Source: Chloroflexota bacterium
GTDB lineage: Bacteria; Chloroflexota; Dehalococcoidia; Bin125
Reading direction: 5' to 3'
DNA length: 64,000 nt
Assembly (NCBI GenBank): GCA_003228175.2
Contig: QGNQ01000004.1
Coordinates: 56,361-120,360 of the forward strand
Numbering within the stretch: the stretch's first letter is position 1; the number at the start of each line of letters is the position of its first letter. Shown piece by piece: positions 1 through 10,320 of the stretch. The translations under genes and the position numbers were made by a program. Under the pieces are notes generated by a model. It made no database searches. It was not told the DNA's origin and saw nothing but the letters and a program-made list of their open reading frames with translations.

Positions 1-1130
1 GCGGCGAGGCCGCCCCCACGATCGGCCGTGGCCGCCGCCTCGTGCTCAACGCCGGCCGCATGGCCGCAGTTGCGGCCGTGGCGACCTTCGCGGTTGGTGC
101 CCTGCTCGTCGGGACCGGAGGCTCCCAAGCCAGCTTCAATGAGCGCGCCCTGCAGACGGTCGCTCTGACACAAGAGTTCGCGGCGGACGGCGTGCTGACC
201 CAGACCGAACTCGCACAGGTCATCGAACAGGTGAGCACCATCGAAGGTCTCGCGGACCGGTCCACACTCTCCTCCCTCTCCGTCGCGGAGCTCCGCAAGG
301 CCGCCACCGTCGTCGCCGCCATCGAAGCGACCCTGGAGGAGACAACCGTTGAGGTGGCGGACCCGGAGACGCAGGTGATGCTCGTCAACGTGCAATTGGA
401 GCTCAGCAACCTCGCCGCACGCATCAGCGGGGAACTGCAGACTCGCGATGGGGAGCTCATCCTCCGCGCCGGGCCCGCCGGGACTGAAGCCACCGGGACC
501 GAAGGCGGTGAAGCGGGCGCGGCCGACAGCGGAACTGCCGGCGACAGCGCGGGGGGTAACGCCCCAAGTGGTGACGGCGCGGGTGGCGGCGCCCCGACCA
601 TCGATGGGCCGCCCGCCGCTGCCCCTCGCGACGAGATCTCCGACGGGACAAGCCCAGCGCCGGACGCCACTGCTGAGGACAGCGCGGCGGACGAGGGGAA
701 CAACGGCCTCCATCTCCGCCAGAGCGCACGCGGCGGGAATCAGCATGGAAATGGCGCGCACAACGGCCTCGGAATCGGAATCGCGGGGCTCTTGATCGTG
801 GGCCCCGGTGCACCAGGACTCGACGGCAACGCGAACGCGCACGGCGGCAACGCGAACAGCAACGCCGGTGGGAACGGCAACAGCAACGCCGGCGGGAACG
901 GCAACAGCAACGCCGGTGGCAACGGCAACGGCAACGCCGGTGGCAACGGCAACGACAACGACAACGGCAACGCCGGCGAGAACGACAACGACAACGCCGG
1001 CGGTACCGACAACGACAACGCCGGCGGTAACGACAACGCCGGCGGCAACGACAACGACAACGCCGGCGGTACCGACAACGGCAACGCCGGCGGTACCGAC
1101 AACGGCAACGGCAACGGCAACAACAAATAG
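1..1130 (+). CDS. Secreted/membrane-anchored protein with hydrophobic N-terminal segment and long Asn/Gly/Asp-rich low-complexity C-terminus; probably 5'-truncated by window edge
   Basis: Frame of ORF 42..1130 is open to the left edge (GEAAPTIGRGRRLVLNAGRMAAVAAVATFAVGALLVGTG...), so the GTG at 42 may not be the start; tail is GGNGNSNAGGNGN/GGTDNDNAGG repeats. Confidence 0.7.
   Translation, partial: GEAAPTIGRGRRLVLNAGRMAAVAAVATFAVGALLVGTGGSQASFNERALQTVALTQEFAADGVLTQTELAQVIEQVSTIEGLADRSTLSSLSVAELRKAATVVAAIEATLEETTVEVADPETQVMLVNVQLELSNLAARISGELQTRDGELILRAGPAGTEATGTEGGEAGAADSGTAGDSAGGNAPSGDGAGGGAPTIDGPPAAAPRDEISDGTSPAPDATAEDSAADEGNNGLHLRQSARGGNQHGNGAHNGLGIGIAGLLIVGPGAPGLDGNANAHGGNANSNAGGNGNSNAGGNGNSNAGGNGNGNAGGNGNDNDNGNAGENDNDNAGGTDNDNAGGNDNAGGNDNDNAGGTDNGNAGGTDNGNGNGNNK
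825..1126 (+). repeat. Degenerate short tandem repeats (aacggc/aacgacaacgccggcggt) encoding N-G-D-A low-complexity tail
   Basis: Visible reiteration of ggcaac/gacaacgccggcggt units. Confidence 0.85.
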
Positions 1131-1179
1131 GAAGCGCGAACGAGGTATCGCCGAGCGCGCCAGGGAGAGGCGGAGTCCC

Positions 1180-3594
1180 ATGTTCGAGTTCCGGTTGCGC
1201 GGACGCGGAAGCAGCAGCGCCCCAGTGGGCGCTGCTGCCGCGTGGGACAGCGACGAGGCCATCGCCAATGAATCCGCCCGCATTACGCGCTGGTTGGCCG
1301 CCGCGGCCGTGATCGGGCTGGCCGCTATCGGCGCGCTCGCCATCTACAGCACGATCGAGATCAGCGCCGCGCTCACCCGCCAGTCCGACGACGCCGCCAG
1401 CGTCGCCCTCACCTCCAGCCAGCGCGGCCTCAGCGCCCGCCTCAGCGAAGCGGCCCTGATCGCCAGCGTCGCCGGCTCTCCCGAGCTGATCGATCTCGGC
1501 ACGCAAGACGTCGCGGCTCTCGTCGTTCAGCTCGGCAACAATGACGCGCAGCTCAGCAACGATGTCTCCCTGACACGAGACGGCGATCTGGCCGCTTGGG
1601 CGGCAGCCACCCACCTCCTCTTCGTTGATCTGGAGCTCGCCGGCACCGCCTTCCTCAACGACGCCACCCCGGACGGACGCCCAAACGCTCTGGCGCAACT
1701 CTTCGCCAACGAAGAGAACTACCGCGCCGCCATCGGAATCTTGCAGGCGCAGCTGGAGGGCATCGCCGCCGCCAACGTCTCGCAGACCAACCGCCGGGCA
1801 ACGCTCCTGCTCGGCCTCACCCTGTGTTTGCTCGCGTTGGAAGGCCTCTTCCTCTTCCGTCCCGTCATCCGGCGCGTCCGTGGCCGTGCCCACGACGCGG
1901 CCGTTGAACGTGAATCCCGATTCAGCAGCCTGATTCAGAACTCACCGGATGTCGTCACCGTCTTGGATGCTGGGCAACGCATCGCCTTCGCCAGCCCCTC
2001 CGCTGCCGCGATCTGGGGCCGTGATCCCAAGGCCCTGCGCGGCACGGACTTCCTTGCCCTGATGGCCACCAACGATCGTGCCCGCGTGGCCGCGTCCCTC
2101 GCAGAGACGGTCGCGGGCGCCGCGACGGGCGGATCGATCGAGTGGCGGCTCCAGCACAGTCCGGAGCGGCTCTTGGACATCGCCTCCTCCGTCAGTCTCA
2201 TGGAGACCAGCAGCGGCGACGTGCAATTAGTCGTCAATTCGCGCGATGTCTCAGACCACAAGGCGTTGGAGCGTCGGCTGAGCCAGCAGGCCCTCCACGA
2301 CCACCTCACGGGTCTGCCCAACCGCTTGCGCTTCTTGCAGTACGTCGATCAGGCCACGGATGCCCAGCCGGACTCCGAGGCGACCGCCGTGCTTTTCGTC
2401 GACATCGATCGATTCAAGGTCGTCAACGACACGCTGGGGCACCTGGCCGGCGACGCGCTGCTGCGCTTGGCCGCCGCGCGGCTCCAGCGGATCCTGCCCG
2501 GTCGCCACTTGGTGGCCCGCTTGGGGGGGGATGAGTTCGCCTTCGTCCTGCCCCAACAGCGCTCCCAGGCGGGGATCATGGACGCCGCCGGAGCCGTCTC
2601 CGACGCCTTTCAGCAGCCGCTCGTCATCGACGGTCGGGAGATCGAAGTGGGCCTCAGCATCGGGATCGGGATTGGGATCGGCGCGACCGCCGCCACGACC
2701 ACGCTGATGCGCGATGCCGATGTTGCTCTGCACACTGCCAAGTCCCGCGGCGGCGGCCACATCGTCGTCTACGACGAGACCCTCAACGCCTTCACCGAAG
2801 AGCGCCTACGGCTGGAAAACGACTTGCACCACGCGGTCGAGCGCGACGAACTCCGCGTCTATTACCAGCCCGTCGTCGATCCGCTGCGCCGCAAAGCCTG
2901 CGGCATGGAGGCCCTGATTCGCTGGCAACATCCCACGGAAGGTCTGCTCAACCCGGGGCGCTTCATTGAGATCGCCGAAACCACCGGCCAGATCGACATG
3001 ATCGGCCGCTGGATTCTGCGCCAGGCCTGCCTGGACCTGGGCCGCTGGGTCAGTGAGGGGGTCGCCGAGTCGATCTACGTGAGCGTCAACGTCGCCGCCG
3101 CGCAGCTGCAGGACGCCACCCTGCCGCAACAAGTGCGCGCCGCTTTGGAGGAAGCGGGCCTGTCGCCCCGGCAACTCGAACTGGAAGTCACCGAGACCAG
3201 CCTGCTCGCCGACATCGCCACCTCGCAGCGCAACCTGGAAGCCATCCGCGCCATGGGCGTGCGGGTGGCCATTGACGACTTCGGCACCGGCTACTCGTCG
3301 CTCAACTACCTGCGCCAGCTGCCCGTCGACACCTTGAAGGTCGACAAATCGTTCATGGACGAAGTGGCCCGCGACCACCAGGCGCAGAAGTTGTTCACCG
3401 CCATCGTTGGTATCGCCGACTCACTGGACCTGGCGGTGACCGTGGAGGGCGTGGAAACGGCGTCCCAGTTGCAGCGCGTCATCGAGGCCGGCTGCGGCCG
3501 CGTGCAGGGCTACTACTTCTCCCCGCCCGTCCCGCCCCCCGCCATGGAGGCGGTACTCCGCGGCGTGACCACCTGGGCGGACGCCGCTGCCTAG
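1180..3594 (+). CDS. Membrane PAS-GGDEF-EAL cyclic-di-GMP signalling protein
   Basis: ATG at 1180 after gggagagg, in frame with ORF 808..3594; TM segments, PAS (FSSLIQNSPDVVTVLDAGQRI), GGDEF (VARLGGDEFAFVLP), EAL (GMEALIRWQHP). Confidence 0.93.
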   Translation: MFEFRLRGRGSSSAPVGAAAAWDSDEAIANESARITRWLAAAAVIGLAAIGALAIYSTIEISAALTRQSDDAASVALTSSQRGLSARLSEAALIASVAGSPELIDLGTQDVAALVVQLGNNDAQLSNDVSLTRDGDLAAWAAATHLLFVDLELAGTAFLNDATPDGRPNALAQLFANEENYRAAIGILQAQLEGIAAANVSQTNRRATLLLGLTLCLLALEGLFLFRPVIRRVRGRAHDAAVERESRFSSLIQNSPDVVTVLDAGQRIAFASPSAAAIWGRDPKALRGTDFLALMATNDRARVAASLAETVAGAATGGSIEWRLQHSPERLLDIASSVSLMETSSGDVQLVVNSRDVSDHKALERRLSQQALHDHLTGLPNRLRFLQYVDQATDAQPDSEATAVLFVDIDRFKVVNDTLGHLAGDALLRLAAARLQRILPGRHLVARLGGDEFAFVLPQQRSQAGIMDAAGAVSDAFQQPLVIDGREIEVGLSIGIGIGIGATAATTTLMRDADVALHTAKSRGGGHIVVYDETLNAFTEERLRLENDLHHAVERDELRVYYQPVVDPLRRKACGMEALIRWQHPTEGLLNPGRFIEIAETTGQIDMIGRWILRQACLDLGRWVSEGVAESIYVSVNVAAAQLQDATLPQQVRAALEEAGLSPRQLELEVTETSLLADIATSQRNLEAIRAMGVRVAIDDFGTGYSSLNYLRQLPVDTLKVDKSFMDEVARDHQAQKLFTAIVGIADSLDLAVTVEGVETASQLQRVIEAGCGRVQGYYFSPPVPPPAMEAVLRGVTTWADAAA

Positions 3595-3680
3595 TCGCCA
3601 GGCGACCGCGGACGGCGAACGGAGCAGCGTGGATGTCAAGGCGCGCATGAGTACGCTACTGAGGTTCTGTCGATCGACGC

Positions 3681-3770
3681 GGAGGGGTGGCCGAGTGGTT
3701 GAAGGCGGCAGTCTTGAAAACTGTTAGGCGCGCAAGTGTCTCGGGGGTTCGAATCCCTCCCCCTCCGCCA
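3681..3770 (+). tRNA. tRNA-Ser, anticodon TGA, CCA encoded
   Basis: Acceptor stem GGAGGGG/CCCCTCC, anticodon arm GCAGT-CTTGAAA-ACTGT, long variable arm, GGTTCGAATCC T-loop, terminal GCCA. Confidence 0.95.
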
Positions 3771-3881
3771 GACCGCCCCGGGGCCGCGATGCAGGCGTCG
3801 GGGACGCAGGCAGGCCTGCGAACCCATCGGCGTCGTCTTTCCGCTTCAGCGGCTTCGACGGGATGGGCTTAGGCTAGGGGC

Positions 3882-4382
3882 ATGTACACGAAGATCCTTG
3901 TTCCCCTCGATGGCTCCCCGTTGGCCGAGCAAGTCCTGCCGGAGGCGGTGGACTTGGCGCGAGCGATGAAGGCCCGCCTGGTCTTGCTGCACGTGGTCGA
4001 CCACGGGATCTCGCCCATGGAATCACTCGCGATGGCGGGCGCGGGCACACCGGGCGGCGGTGTGGCCGGGGCCACTGCGGCCATGCAGATCCACGAGCAG
4101 CACGAAGCGGAGGAGCGCGCCGCGGCGGCACGCGTGGAAGAGGTCGCGGCGGAGCTCGCCGGCGCCGACGGGCCGGAGGTCAGCTCCGAGATCGTGGAGG
4201 GCGCGTCCGCCGACACGATCATCGCGTACGCGGAGGCGCAGGGCTGCGACTTGATCGTGATGGCGTCGCAGGGGCGCGGAGGCCTGAAGCGCGCGGTGCT
4301 CGGATCCGTCGCCGATCGCGTGGTGCGGAACACGCCCGGCGCGGCGGTGCTGGTGGTGACGCCGAAGGCGGTTGAGGACTGA
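3882..4382 (+). CDS. Universal stress protein (UspA family)
   Basis: MYTKILVPLDGSPLAEQVLPEAVDLA... and C-terminal GSVADRVVRNTPGAAVLVV. Confidence 0.93.
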   Translation: MYTKILVPLDGSPLAEQVLPEAVDLARAMKARLVLLHVVDHGISPMESLAMAGAGTPGGGVAGATAAMQIHEQHEAEERAAAARVEEVAAELAGADGPEVSSEIVEGASADTIIAYAEAQGCDLIVMASQGRGGLKRAVLGSVADRVVRNTPGAAVLVVTPKAVED

Positions 4383-4483
4383 TCCGGGCGCGTGCCCTAC
4401 CCTGCCCGAGTCGTTGAGGCGTTGCGATTCCGAGTCGGAAAGGGCGGGCGCTCTGGGGATCTGCCCAGTGCCCGGGTCTGATC

Positions 4484-4741
4484 ATGCAGGTCACGGTTGA
4501 AATCTTGGGCTCGTCAGAGCTCCTGCTCCCCGAGGGCGAGACACGCACGACGATTGACCTGGCGGCAGGCAGCACGGTGCAGGACGCGATGCGGGCCTTG
4601 GGCGCCAAGGACGGCGGGACCTGGAACGCGTCGATCGACGGGCAGCTGGTATACGCAGAGACGCCCCTGGAAGACGGCGCGCAGATGTTGATCTTCGCGG
4701 CGATTCAGGGGGGCGATCGAAGGCAGCCGATTCACGAGTAG
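4484..4741 (+). CDS. MoaD/ThiS-type sulfur-carrier protein with 8-aa tail after GG (…IQGGDRRQPIHE)
   Basis: Beta-grasp-like sequence directly upstream of AOR; GG near the C-terminus followed by DRRQPIHE. Confidence 0.8.
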   Translation: MQVTVEILGSSELLLPEGETRTTIDLAAGSTVQDAMRALGAKDGGTWNASIDGQLVYAETPLEDGAQMLIFAAIQGGDRRQPIHE

Positions 4742-4753
4742 GGAGCCGGAACC

Positions 4754-6655
4754 ATGGTGCATGGCGTTGCAGGCAAGATCCTTCGGGTCGATCTGAGCAC
4801 GAAGTCGATCACGACGGACGAGCCAGATGAGGACTTCTATCGGACGTATCTGGGCGGCGCGGGCTTCTTGGCCTACTACCTGCTGCGCGAGATTCCGGCG
4901 GGGATCGATCCGCTGTCCGCAGAGAACAAGCTGATCTTCGCCTTCGGCCCGATGACGGGACTGGCGATGCCGGGCGCGACCCGCAACTGCGTCGGCGCGA
5001 AGTCGCCGCTGACGGGCGGCTTCTCGAAGTCGGAGGTGGGCGGCTTCTGGCCGATGGCGGCGAAGCAGGCCGGCTACGACGCGATCATCATTGAGGGCAA
5101 GTCCGAGACGCCGGTCTATCTGTTTCTGACCGACGAGGTGGTCGAGATCCGGGATGCGAGCCACCTCTGGGGCGAGACGGTGATGGACACGCACGACGCC
5201 TTGGTGGAGGAGACGGGCGTCAAGCGTCTGCGCACGTGCTCGATTGGCCTGGGCGGCGAGAACATGGTGCGCTACGCGTGCGTGATCAACGACCTGAAGG
5301 ACGCGGCCGGCCGCGGCGGCATGGGCGCGGTCATGGGCTCGAAGAACTTGAAGACGATCGCCGCCGCCGGCAAGTGGAAGCCGGAGGTCGCCGACCCCAA
5401 GCGGATCCGCGAGCTGACGCTGCTGATGAACCAGGATTTCCTGGACGTTCCGATCTTTTCCAAGTCGCTGCACGAAGTCGGGACGGGCGAGCACAGCCAG
5501 ATGGTGGGCGGCAACGCGGTTGGCAACATGCCGTCGTACAACTTCGCCCGCAACGACTTCCCGGCGGTGGCGGAGATCACCGCGACCAAGGCGATGGCGG
5601 ACCACGGCGACGGCATGGAAGCCTGTGCGGCATGCAGCATTCGCTGCAAGAAGACGGTCAAGCTGGCCGGGGAATACAACGTCAGTCCGCGCAACGGCGG
5701 GCCTGAGTATGAGTCGCTGGGGGCGCTGGGTTCGACGTGCGGCGTGGACGACTTGCCCGCGATCATTAAGGCCAACGAGCTCGCCAATCTGTACTCGTTG
5801 GACACGATCTCGCTGGGGGTCTCGATCGCGTTTGGGATGGAGTGCTTCGAGAAGGAGATCCTGACCCGCGAGGACACGGGCGGTATCGATCTGCGCTTCG
5901 GGAACGCCGAGGCAATGCTGCAGATGGTGGAGGCGATCGCGCGTCGCGAGGGCATCGGCGATTTGCTGGCGGATGGCGTCATGGCGGCGGCGGAGCGCCT
6001 GGGCCAGGGTTCGGAAGAATTCGCGATGCACGTCAAGGGTCTGGAGATCCCAATGCACGACCCTCGCGTGAAGCAGGGGCTCGGCGTGGTCTATTCGGTG
6101 GAAGCGCACGGGGCGGACCACTGCGCGGGGATGCACGACACGGGGGCTACGCAGGACAGCCCCAGCTTCGAGCACTACCGCAGCATGGGGGCGACGCGGC
6201 CGCTACCGGCCAACGATCTGAGCGCGGACAAGGTCGCCAACCAGAAGGCGGCCCACACGCACAGTCTGTTCCGCGACTCCGTGGTGGTCTGCTCGTTCGT
6301 GCCATGGACGATCGAACAGACGGTGGACATTGTGCGGGCGGTGACGGGCTGGAGCTACTCGGTGCATGAGGCGTTGATGCTGGGCCAACGCATCGCGACG
6401 CTGAGCCGGATCTTCAATCTCCGCGAGGGGATTGACGTCGCCGCCGACAGCCTGCCCAACCGCATGTTCGAGGGCACGCCGACGGGCGGGCTGAAAGACG
6501 GCGGAATCGACCGGGAGAAGATGCAGGACGCGATCAGTCTCTTCTACGGGATGATGGGATGGGATGAGCAGACGGGCGTGCCAACGCGGTCGCATCTGGG
6601 CGAGATGGGCATCGGCTGGGCCGGGCAGTACCTGGCGGAGCCCGTCACGGTCTGA
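4754..6655 (+). CDS. Aldehyde ferredoxin oxidoreductase (tungsten-type AOR family)
   Basis: GKILRVDLST, GAKSPLTGGFSKSEVGGFWP, CAACSIRCKK cluster motif, C-terminal AOR domains. Confidence 0.93.
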   Translation: MVHGVAGKILRVDLSTKSITTDEPDEDFYRTYLGGAGFLAYYLLREIPAGIDPLSAENKLIFAFGPMTGLAMPGATRNCVGAKSPLTGGFSKSEVGGFWPMAAKQAGYDAIIIEGKSETPVYLFLTDEVVEIRDASHLWGETVMDTHDALVEETGVKRLRTCSIGLGGENMVRYACVINDLKDAAGRGGMGAVMGSKNLKTIAAAGKWKPEVADPKRIRELTLLMNQDFLDVPIFSKSLHEVGTGEHSQMVGGNAVGNMPSYNFARNDFPAVAEITATKAMADHGDGMEACAACSIRCKKTVKLAGEYNVSPRNGGPEYESLGALGSTCGVDDLPAIIKANELANLYSLDTISLGVSIAFGMECFEKEILTREDTGGIDLRFGNAEAMLQMVEAIARREGIGDLLADGVMAAAERLGQGSEEFAMHVKGLEIPMHDPRVKQGLGVVYSVEAHGADHCAGMHDTGATQDSPSFEHYRSMGATRPLPANDLSADKVANQKAAHTHSLFRDSVVVCSFVPWTIEQTVDIVRAVTGWSYSVHEALMLGQRIATLSRIFNLREGIDVAADSLPNRMFEGTPTGGLKDGGIDREKMQDAISLFYGMMGWDEQTGVPTRSHLGEMGIGWAGQYLAEPVTV

Positions 6656-6688
6656 CGCGACCCGCAGCACCCGCCGCTCCCCGGCGGC

Positions 6689-7234
6689 CTAGGCCGGGGT
6701 CAGCCGGGCGTCATTCTCCGGGACGACGCAGATGCGGTACCAGCTGCAGCGGGGGAAGGCGTCTGTCTGCAGCCAGGCCTCGCCTTCCGCGGCGAGCAAG
6801 CGGTCCAGATCGCCACTTGCGACCGGGAAGTCGCCACACTTCGTCGGACGCGTCTTGTCGTGCAGGCCACAGGCGCCGCCGCTGTCGCTGCGGGGCGCGA
6901 AGGCGGCGCAGCGGAAGCGCGTGGGGCCGAGCTCGTTCGCGTCGTCTGCGGTCCAGGCGCGGTCGCGCCAGGATCCGTCGCTGCGCTCAACCGGGATGAT
7001 GAGTGGGGCGCCTTGGTTGAGGGCGCGATATTGCGATTCTGGGAGCTGCCCCCAGGTCCAAAATCCGTCCGTGCGGCCCGATGCGCAGCAGTCGCCGCAG
7101 CCGTTGCACTCGATCGCGCGGGCGGCGGCGAGCGTCAGGTAGCGCGCGACGGGAACGGCCGCGGCTCCCGCGCCACGGGGGGCGTAGCCTCCCGGGATTT
7201 CGCGGGTCGAGGATGCGGGGTCGTCATCGGTCAT
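6689..7234 (-). CDS. YkgJ-like Cys-cluster (CxxCxxCC) protein
   Basis: AIECNGCGDCCASGRTDGFW...CGLHDKTRPTKCGDFPV. Confidence 0.65.
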   Translation of the reverse strand: MTDDDPASSTREIPGGYAPRGAGAAAVPVARYLTLAAARAIECNGCGDCCASGRTDGFWTWGQLPESQYRALNQGAPLIIPVERSDGSWRDRAWTADDANELGPTRFRCAAFAPRSDSGGACGLHDKTRPTKCGDFPVASGDLDRLLAAEGEAWLQTDAFPRCSWYRICVVPENDARLTPA

Positions 7235-7590
7235 CCGGGCACCGGCGCGGGCCGTGAGCGAAGGCCTTCGCGCTCGAAGAAGAAGGTCACCGCCGGCGCG
7301 GGCGGGAGGGTCATGTTCAGCGAAGCGAGATAGGCGGTCTGCGCCGCGGTGAAGCGCCAGCCGTTGCGCAGGGCGAGCCGGGCCCGGAACTCCTCGATCT
7401 TGCAGTCGCCCTTGCGGGCGGCGCAGGGGGCGCAGGCCGGTACGAGATTGCCGTAATTGTCGCTACCTCCGTGCGTGGTCGCGAGCACGCGGTCGATCAC
7501 GCCGGCCGGATCGCCGCAATACCAGCAGCGACCGCCGGTCATTTCCATGACCTTTTCCGTCTTGGCGAGTCCGAACTTCGGTGGTGGCAC
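7231..7590 (-). CDS. HNH endonuclease family protein
   Basis: CWYCGDPAG...TTHGGSDNYGNLVPACAPCAARKG; 4-bp overlap with the downstream gene. Confidence 0.8.
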   Translation of the reverse strand: MPPPKFGLAKTEKVMEMTGGRCWYCGDPAGVIDRVLATTHGGSDNYGNLVPACAPCAARKGDCKIEEFRARLALRNGWRFTAAQTAYLASLNMTLPPAPAVTFFFEREGLRSRPAPVPG

Positions 7591-8033
7591 AGGCTCAGCC
7601 TACTCGTCCCGCCGGAAGCGACGCACCCGCCCGTCTTGCGGCGCCTGAGGACGTCACGCCGCGGACCGCAGGCGCGTCCGGTCGTGAGGGGCAGCGCCGC
7701 AGATCCGAAGCCCAGGGAGACACGGGCTACATTCGCGGGCCCGCGGCTGATCGAACCTATCCAGCGTCGTCGATACTGTGAGGATGAGTTGAGAATCGGC
7801 CTCGAAGGGTCTGGAGACAGGCGCGCGCGGAAATCCCCGGCACACATGATTGGTTCCCCCGCCGTCCGCGAGCGCGTTCGATTCCCAACTCCCCGTCGAT
7901 ACCCACGAACTAGACGACTGTACCGCCGTTATGGCTCGCTTACTCCGTGAGTGGAGTGCGCTTGAGCACCGGTCGGTCCAGGGCCTATGGCGCCCGCCTC
8001 GCGACGCAGGCGCGCTGAGTCATTGCGAGAAGA

Positions 8034-9680
8034 TTGGCCTTGCTGCAACAGCTGATTCTGAACGCCCCCCGCCTGCCGACGAACATCGGCGCCAGCCTCC
8101 GTGAGACGGCGCGCACGAACCCTCGCGCCGACCTGCTGGCGGGAATGACGGTGGCGCTGGCCCTGGTGCCGGAAGCGGTCGCGTTCGCATTCGTTGCCGG
8201 CGTGGCGCCGATGGTGGGGCTCTACGCAGCGTTCATGATGGGTCTGCTGACCTCCATTTTTGGGGGCCGGCCGGGGATGATCTCCGGCGCCACGGGCGCG
8301 ACGGCCGTGGTGATGGTGTCGCTGGTCGCGACGAACGGGGTGGAGTACCTGTTCGCGGCGGTGGTCCTAGCGGGGGTAATTCAGATCATCGCCGGGGTCT
8401 TCAAGCTCGGGAAGTTCATTCGCCTGGTGCCGCACCCCGTGATGCTGGGGTTCGTAAACGGTCTCGCGATCGTGATCTTTCTGGCGCAGCTGGAGCAGTT
8501 CAAGGTGGAGGACGCCACAGGCGCGTCGGTCTGGATGGGTGGCAGCCTGCTGGCGATCATGCTGGTGTTGATCGCGGTGACGATGGCGATCATGTACTTC
8601 CTGCCCAAGCTCACGACGGCGGTGCCGGCCGGGCTGGTGGCGATCGTCTCGGTCACGCTGGCGGTGATCGCGCTGGACCTGGACACGCGCACGGTGATCG
8701 ATTTCGTGCGCGACATGGTGCCGGAGGATCAGGCGGCGACGATCAGTCTGGACGGCGGCTTGCCGACGTTCGGGATCCCGTCCGTGCCATTCAACATTGA
8801 GACGCTGCGCATCATCCTGCCGTTCGCGTTCCTGATCGCGGCGATCGGTCTGATCGAGTCGCTGCTGACGCTGACCCTGATCGACGAGATCACCGAGACG
8901 CGGGGGCAGCGCAACCGTGAATGCGTGGGGCAGGGCATCGCGAACACGACGAACGGGTTTTTCGGTGGGATGGGCGGCTGCGCGATGATCGGGCAGTCGA
9001 TGATCAACATCAAGTCCGGCGGGCGCGGCCGGCTCTCCGGCATCACGGCGGCGCTGGTCTTGCTGGCGCTGATTTTGGTCGGCGCGCGCTTGATCGAGAT
9101 CATCCCGCTGGCGGCGCTGGTGGGGGTGATGTTCATGGTCGTGATGTCGACGTTCGAGTGGTCGTCGCTGCGCATCCTGGGCAAGATCCCCCTGACCGAC
9201 GCGCTGATCATTGTGCTGGTATCAGCGATCACGGTGCTTTTCGACCTGGCCATCGCCGTGATCGTCGGCGTGATCGCGTCGGCGCTGGTCTTCGCCTGGA
9301 AGAACGCGCAGCACATCCACGCCGATACGTACCACGATGATCATGGGTACAAGGTGTACGACCTGCGCGGACCGGTGTATTTCGGTTCGATCGCGAACTT
9401 CAAGGATCTGTTTGACCCTCAGGGCGACCCGGATCACGTCGTGATCGAGTTTAAGCACTCGCGGATTAGCGATCACTCGGGCATTGAGGCGCTGGACTCG
9501 CTGGCGGAGCGCTATGCGTCACTGGGGAAGCGGTTGCATCTCCGGCATCTGAGCCCGGAGTGCCGGCAGTTGCTGCATCGGGCCGGGGACATGTGTGAGA
9601 TCAACGTCCTGGAAGATCCGCACTACCACGTGCCGGAGCACATGTTTAATGACCGGCTGGTCACGCCGAGGGCGGATTGA
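8034..9680 (+). CDS. SulP-family inorganic anion transporter with C-terminal STAS domain
   Basis: [27 protein letters not shown]... and [29 protein letters not shown] start. Confidence 0.93.
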   Translation: MALLQQLILNAPRLPTNIGASLRETARTNPRADLLAGMTVALALVPEAVAFAFVAGVAPMVGLYAAFMMGLLTSIFGGRPGMISGATGATAVVMVSLVATNGVEYLFAAVVLAGVIQIIAGVFKLGKFIRLVPHPVMLGFVNGLAIVIFLAQLEQFKVEDATGASVWMGGSLLAIMLVLIAVTMAIMYFLPKLTTAVPAGLVAIVSVTLAVIALDLDTRTVIDFVRDMVPEDQAATISLDGGLPTFGIPSVPFNIETLRIILPFAFLIAAIGLIESLLTLTLIDEITETRGQRNRECVGQGIANTTNGFFGGMGGCAMIGQSMINIKSGGRGRLSGITAALVLLALILVGARLIEIIPLAALVGVMFMVVMSTFEWSSLRILGKIPLTDALIIVLVSAITVLFDLAIAVIVGVIASALVFAWKNAQHIHADTYHDDHGYKVYDLRGPVYFGSIANFKDLFDPQGDPDHVVIEFKHSRISDHSGIEALDSLAERYASLGKRLHLRHLSPECRQLLHRAGDMCEINVLEDPHYHVPEHMFNDRLVTPRAD

Positions 9681-9756
9681 GGTCGGCAACGCCCTAGACT
9701 GTCGGGCGTTGCCGCCGGCCGGCGTCGGAGCGGCGCCCAGTCATCGAGGAGGTGCC

Positions 9757-10284
9757 ATGTCCACCGTCGAGTTCATCCGCGACACCCTGGACTTCGCGCA
9801 TCGGGCCCTGGCCGACGCACGCACCGGAACCGCCGAGCAACTGCACTACGTCCCTGATCACGGCAGCCACTCGATCGCCTGGTGCCTCTGGCACACGGCT
9901 CGGGTGGAGGACGCGATCGTCAACATGCGCATTCGCGGTGCGGCGCCGGTCTGGAACGCGGAGTGGGCGCAACGCACGGGGCTGCCGGCGGATGGATTTG
10001 GGACCGGCCTCTCGGATGAGGAAGCGCAGCGGGTGCGGATCACGTCGATGGAGGACTTCGCAGCCTACCAGGACGCGGTCTGGGCGCAGACAGCGGCCTT
10101 CCTGGACACGGCCGCGGACGCCGACTTGCAGCGTGAGGTGCCGGCGCGCCAGGGCACGGAGAGCGTGAGTCAGGCGATCTCCTTGCACATGCTGGGGCAC
10201 TTCAACGGACACCGCGGCGAGATCAACACGTTGCGCGGTATGCAGGGCATGCCCACGGTGATGGCGGCCCAAGGCACGCACTAA
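9757..10284 (+). CDS. DinB-like family protein
   Basis: ATG at 9757 after gaggaggt; DFAHRALADARTGTAEQLHYVPDHGSHSIAWCLWHTARVEDA and HMLGHFNGHRGEINTLRGM. Confidence 0.85.
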   Translation: MSTVEFIRDTLDFAHRALADARTGTAEQLHYVPDHGSHSIAWCLWHTARVEDAIVNMRIRGAAPVWNAEWAQRTGLPADGFGTGLSDEEAQRVRITSMEDFAAYQDAVWAQTAAFLDTAADADLQREVPARQGTESVSQAISLHMLGHFNGHRGEINTLRGMQGMPTVMAAQGTH

Positions 10285-10320
10285 CGTGGTGGCGCCGGAT
10301 GCGATGGGATGGGAGTTGCG

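Noticed and set aside
457-1893. 478-aa minus-strand Cys/Arg-rich ORF (RRCRCRCR)
   Set aside because: Antisense reading of the Asn/Gly repeat; several frames are open there simply because the repeat lacks stops.
1527-3648. Multiple minus-strand and alternate-frame ORFs (e.g. 1935..2321, 2806..3378)
   Set aside because: Overlap the well-supported GGDEF/EAL gene on the opposite strand or other frame.
7880-7905. tRNA T-loop-like gcgttcgattcc
   Set aside because: No matching acceptor or anticodon arms around it.
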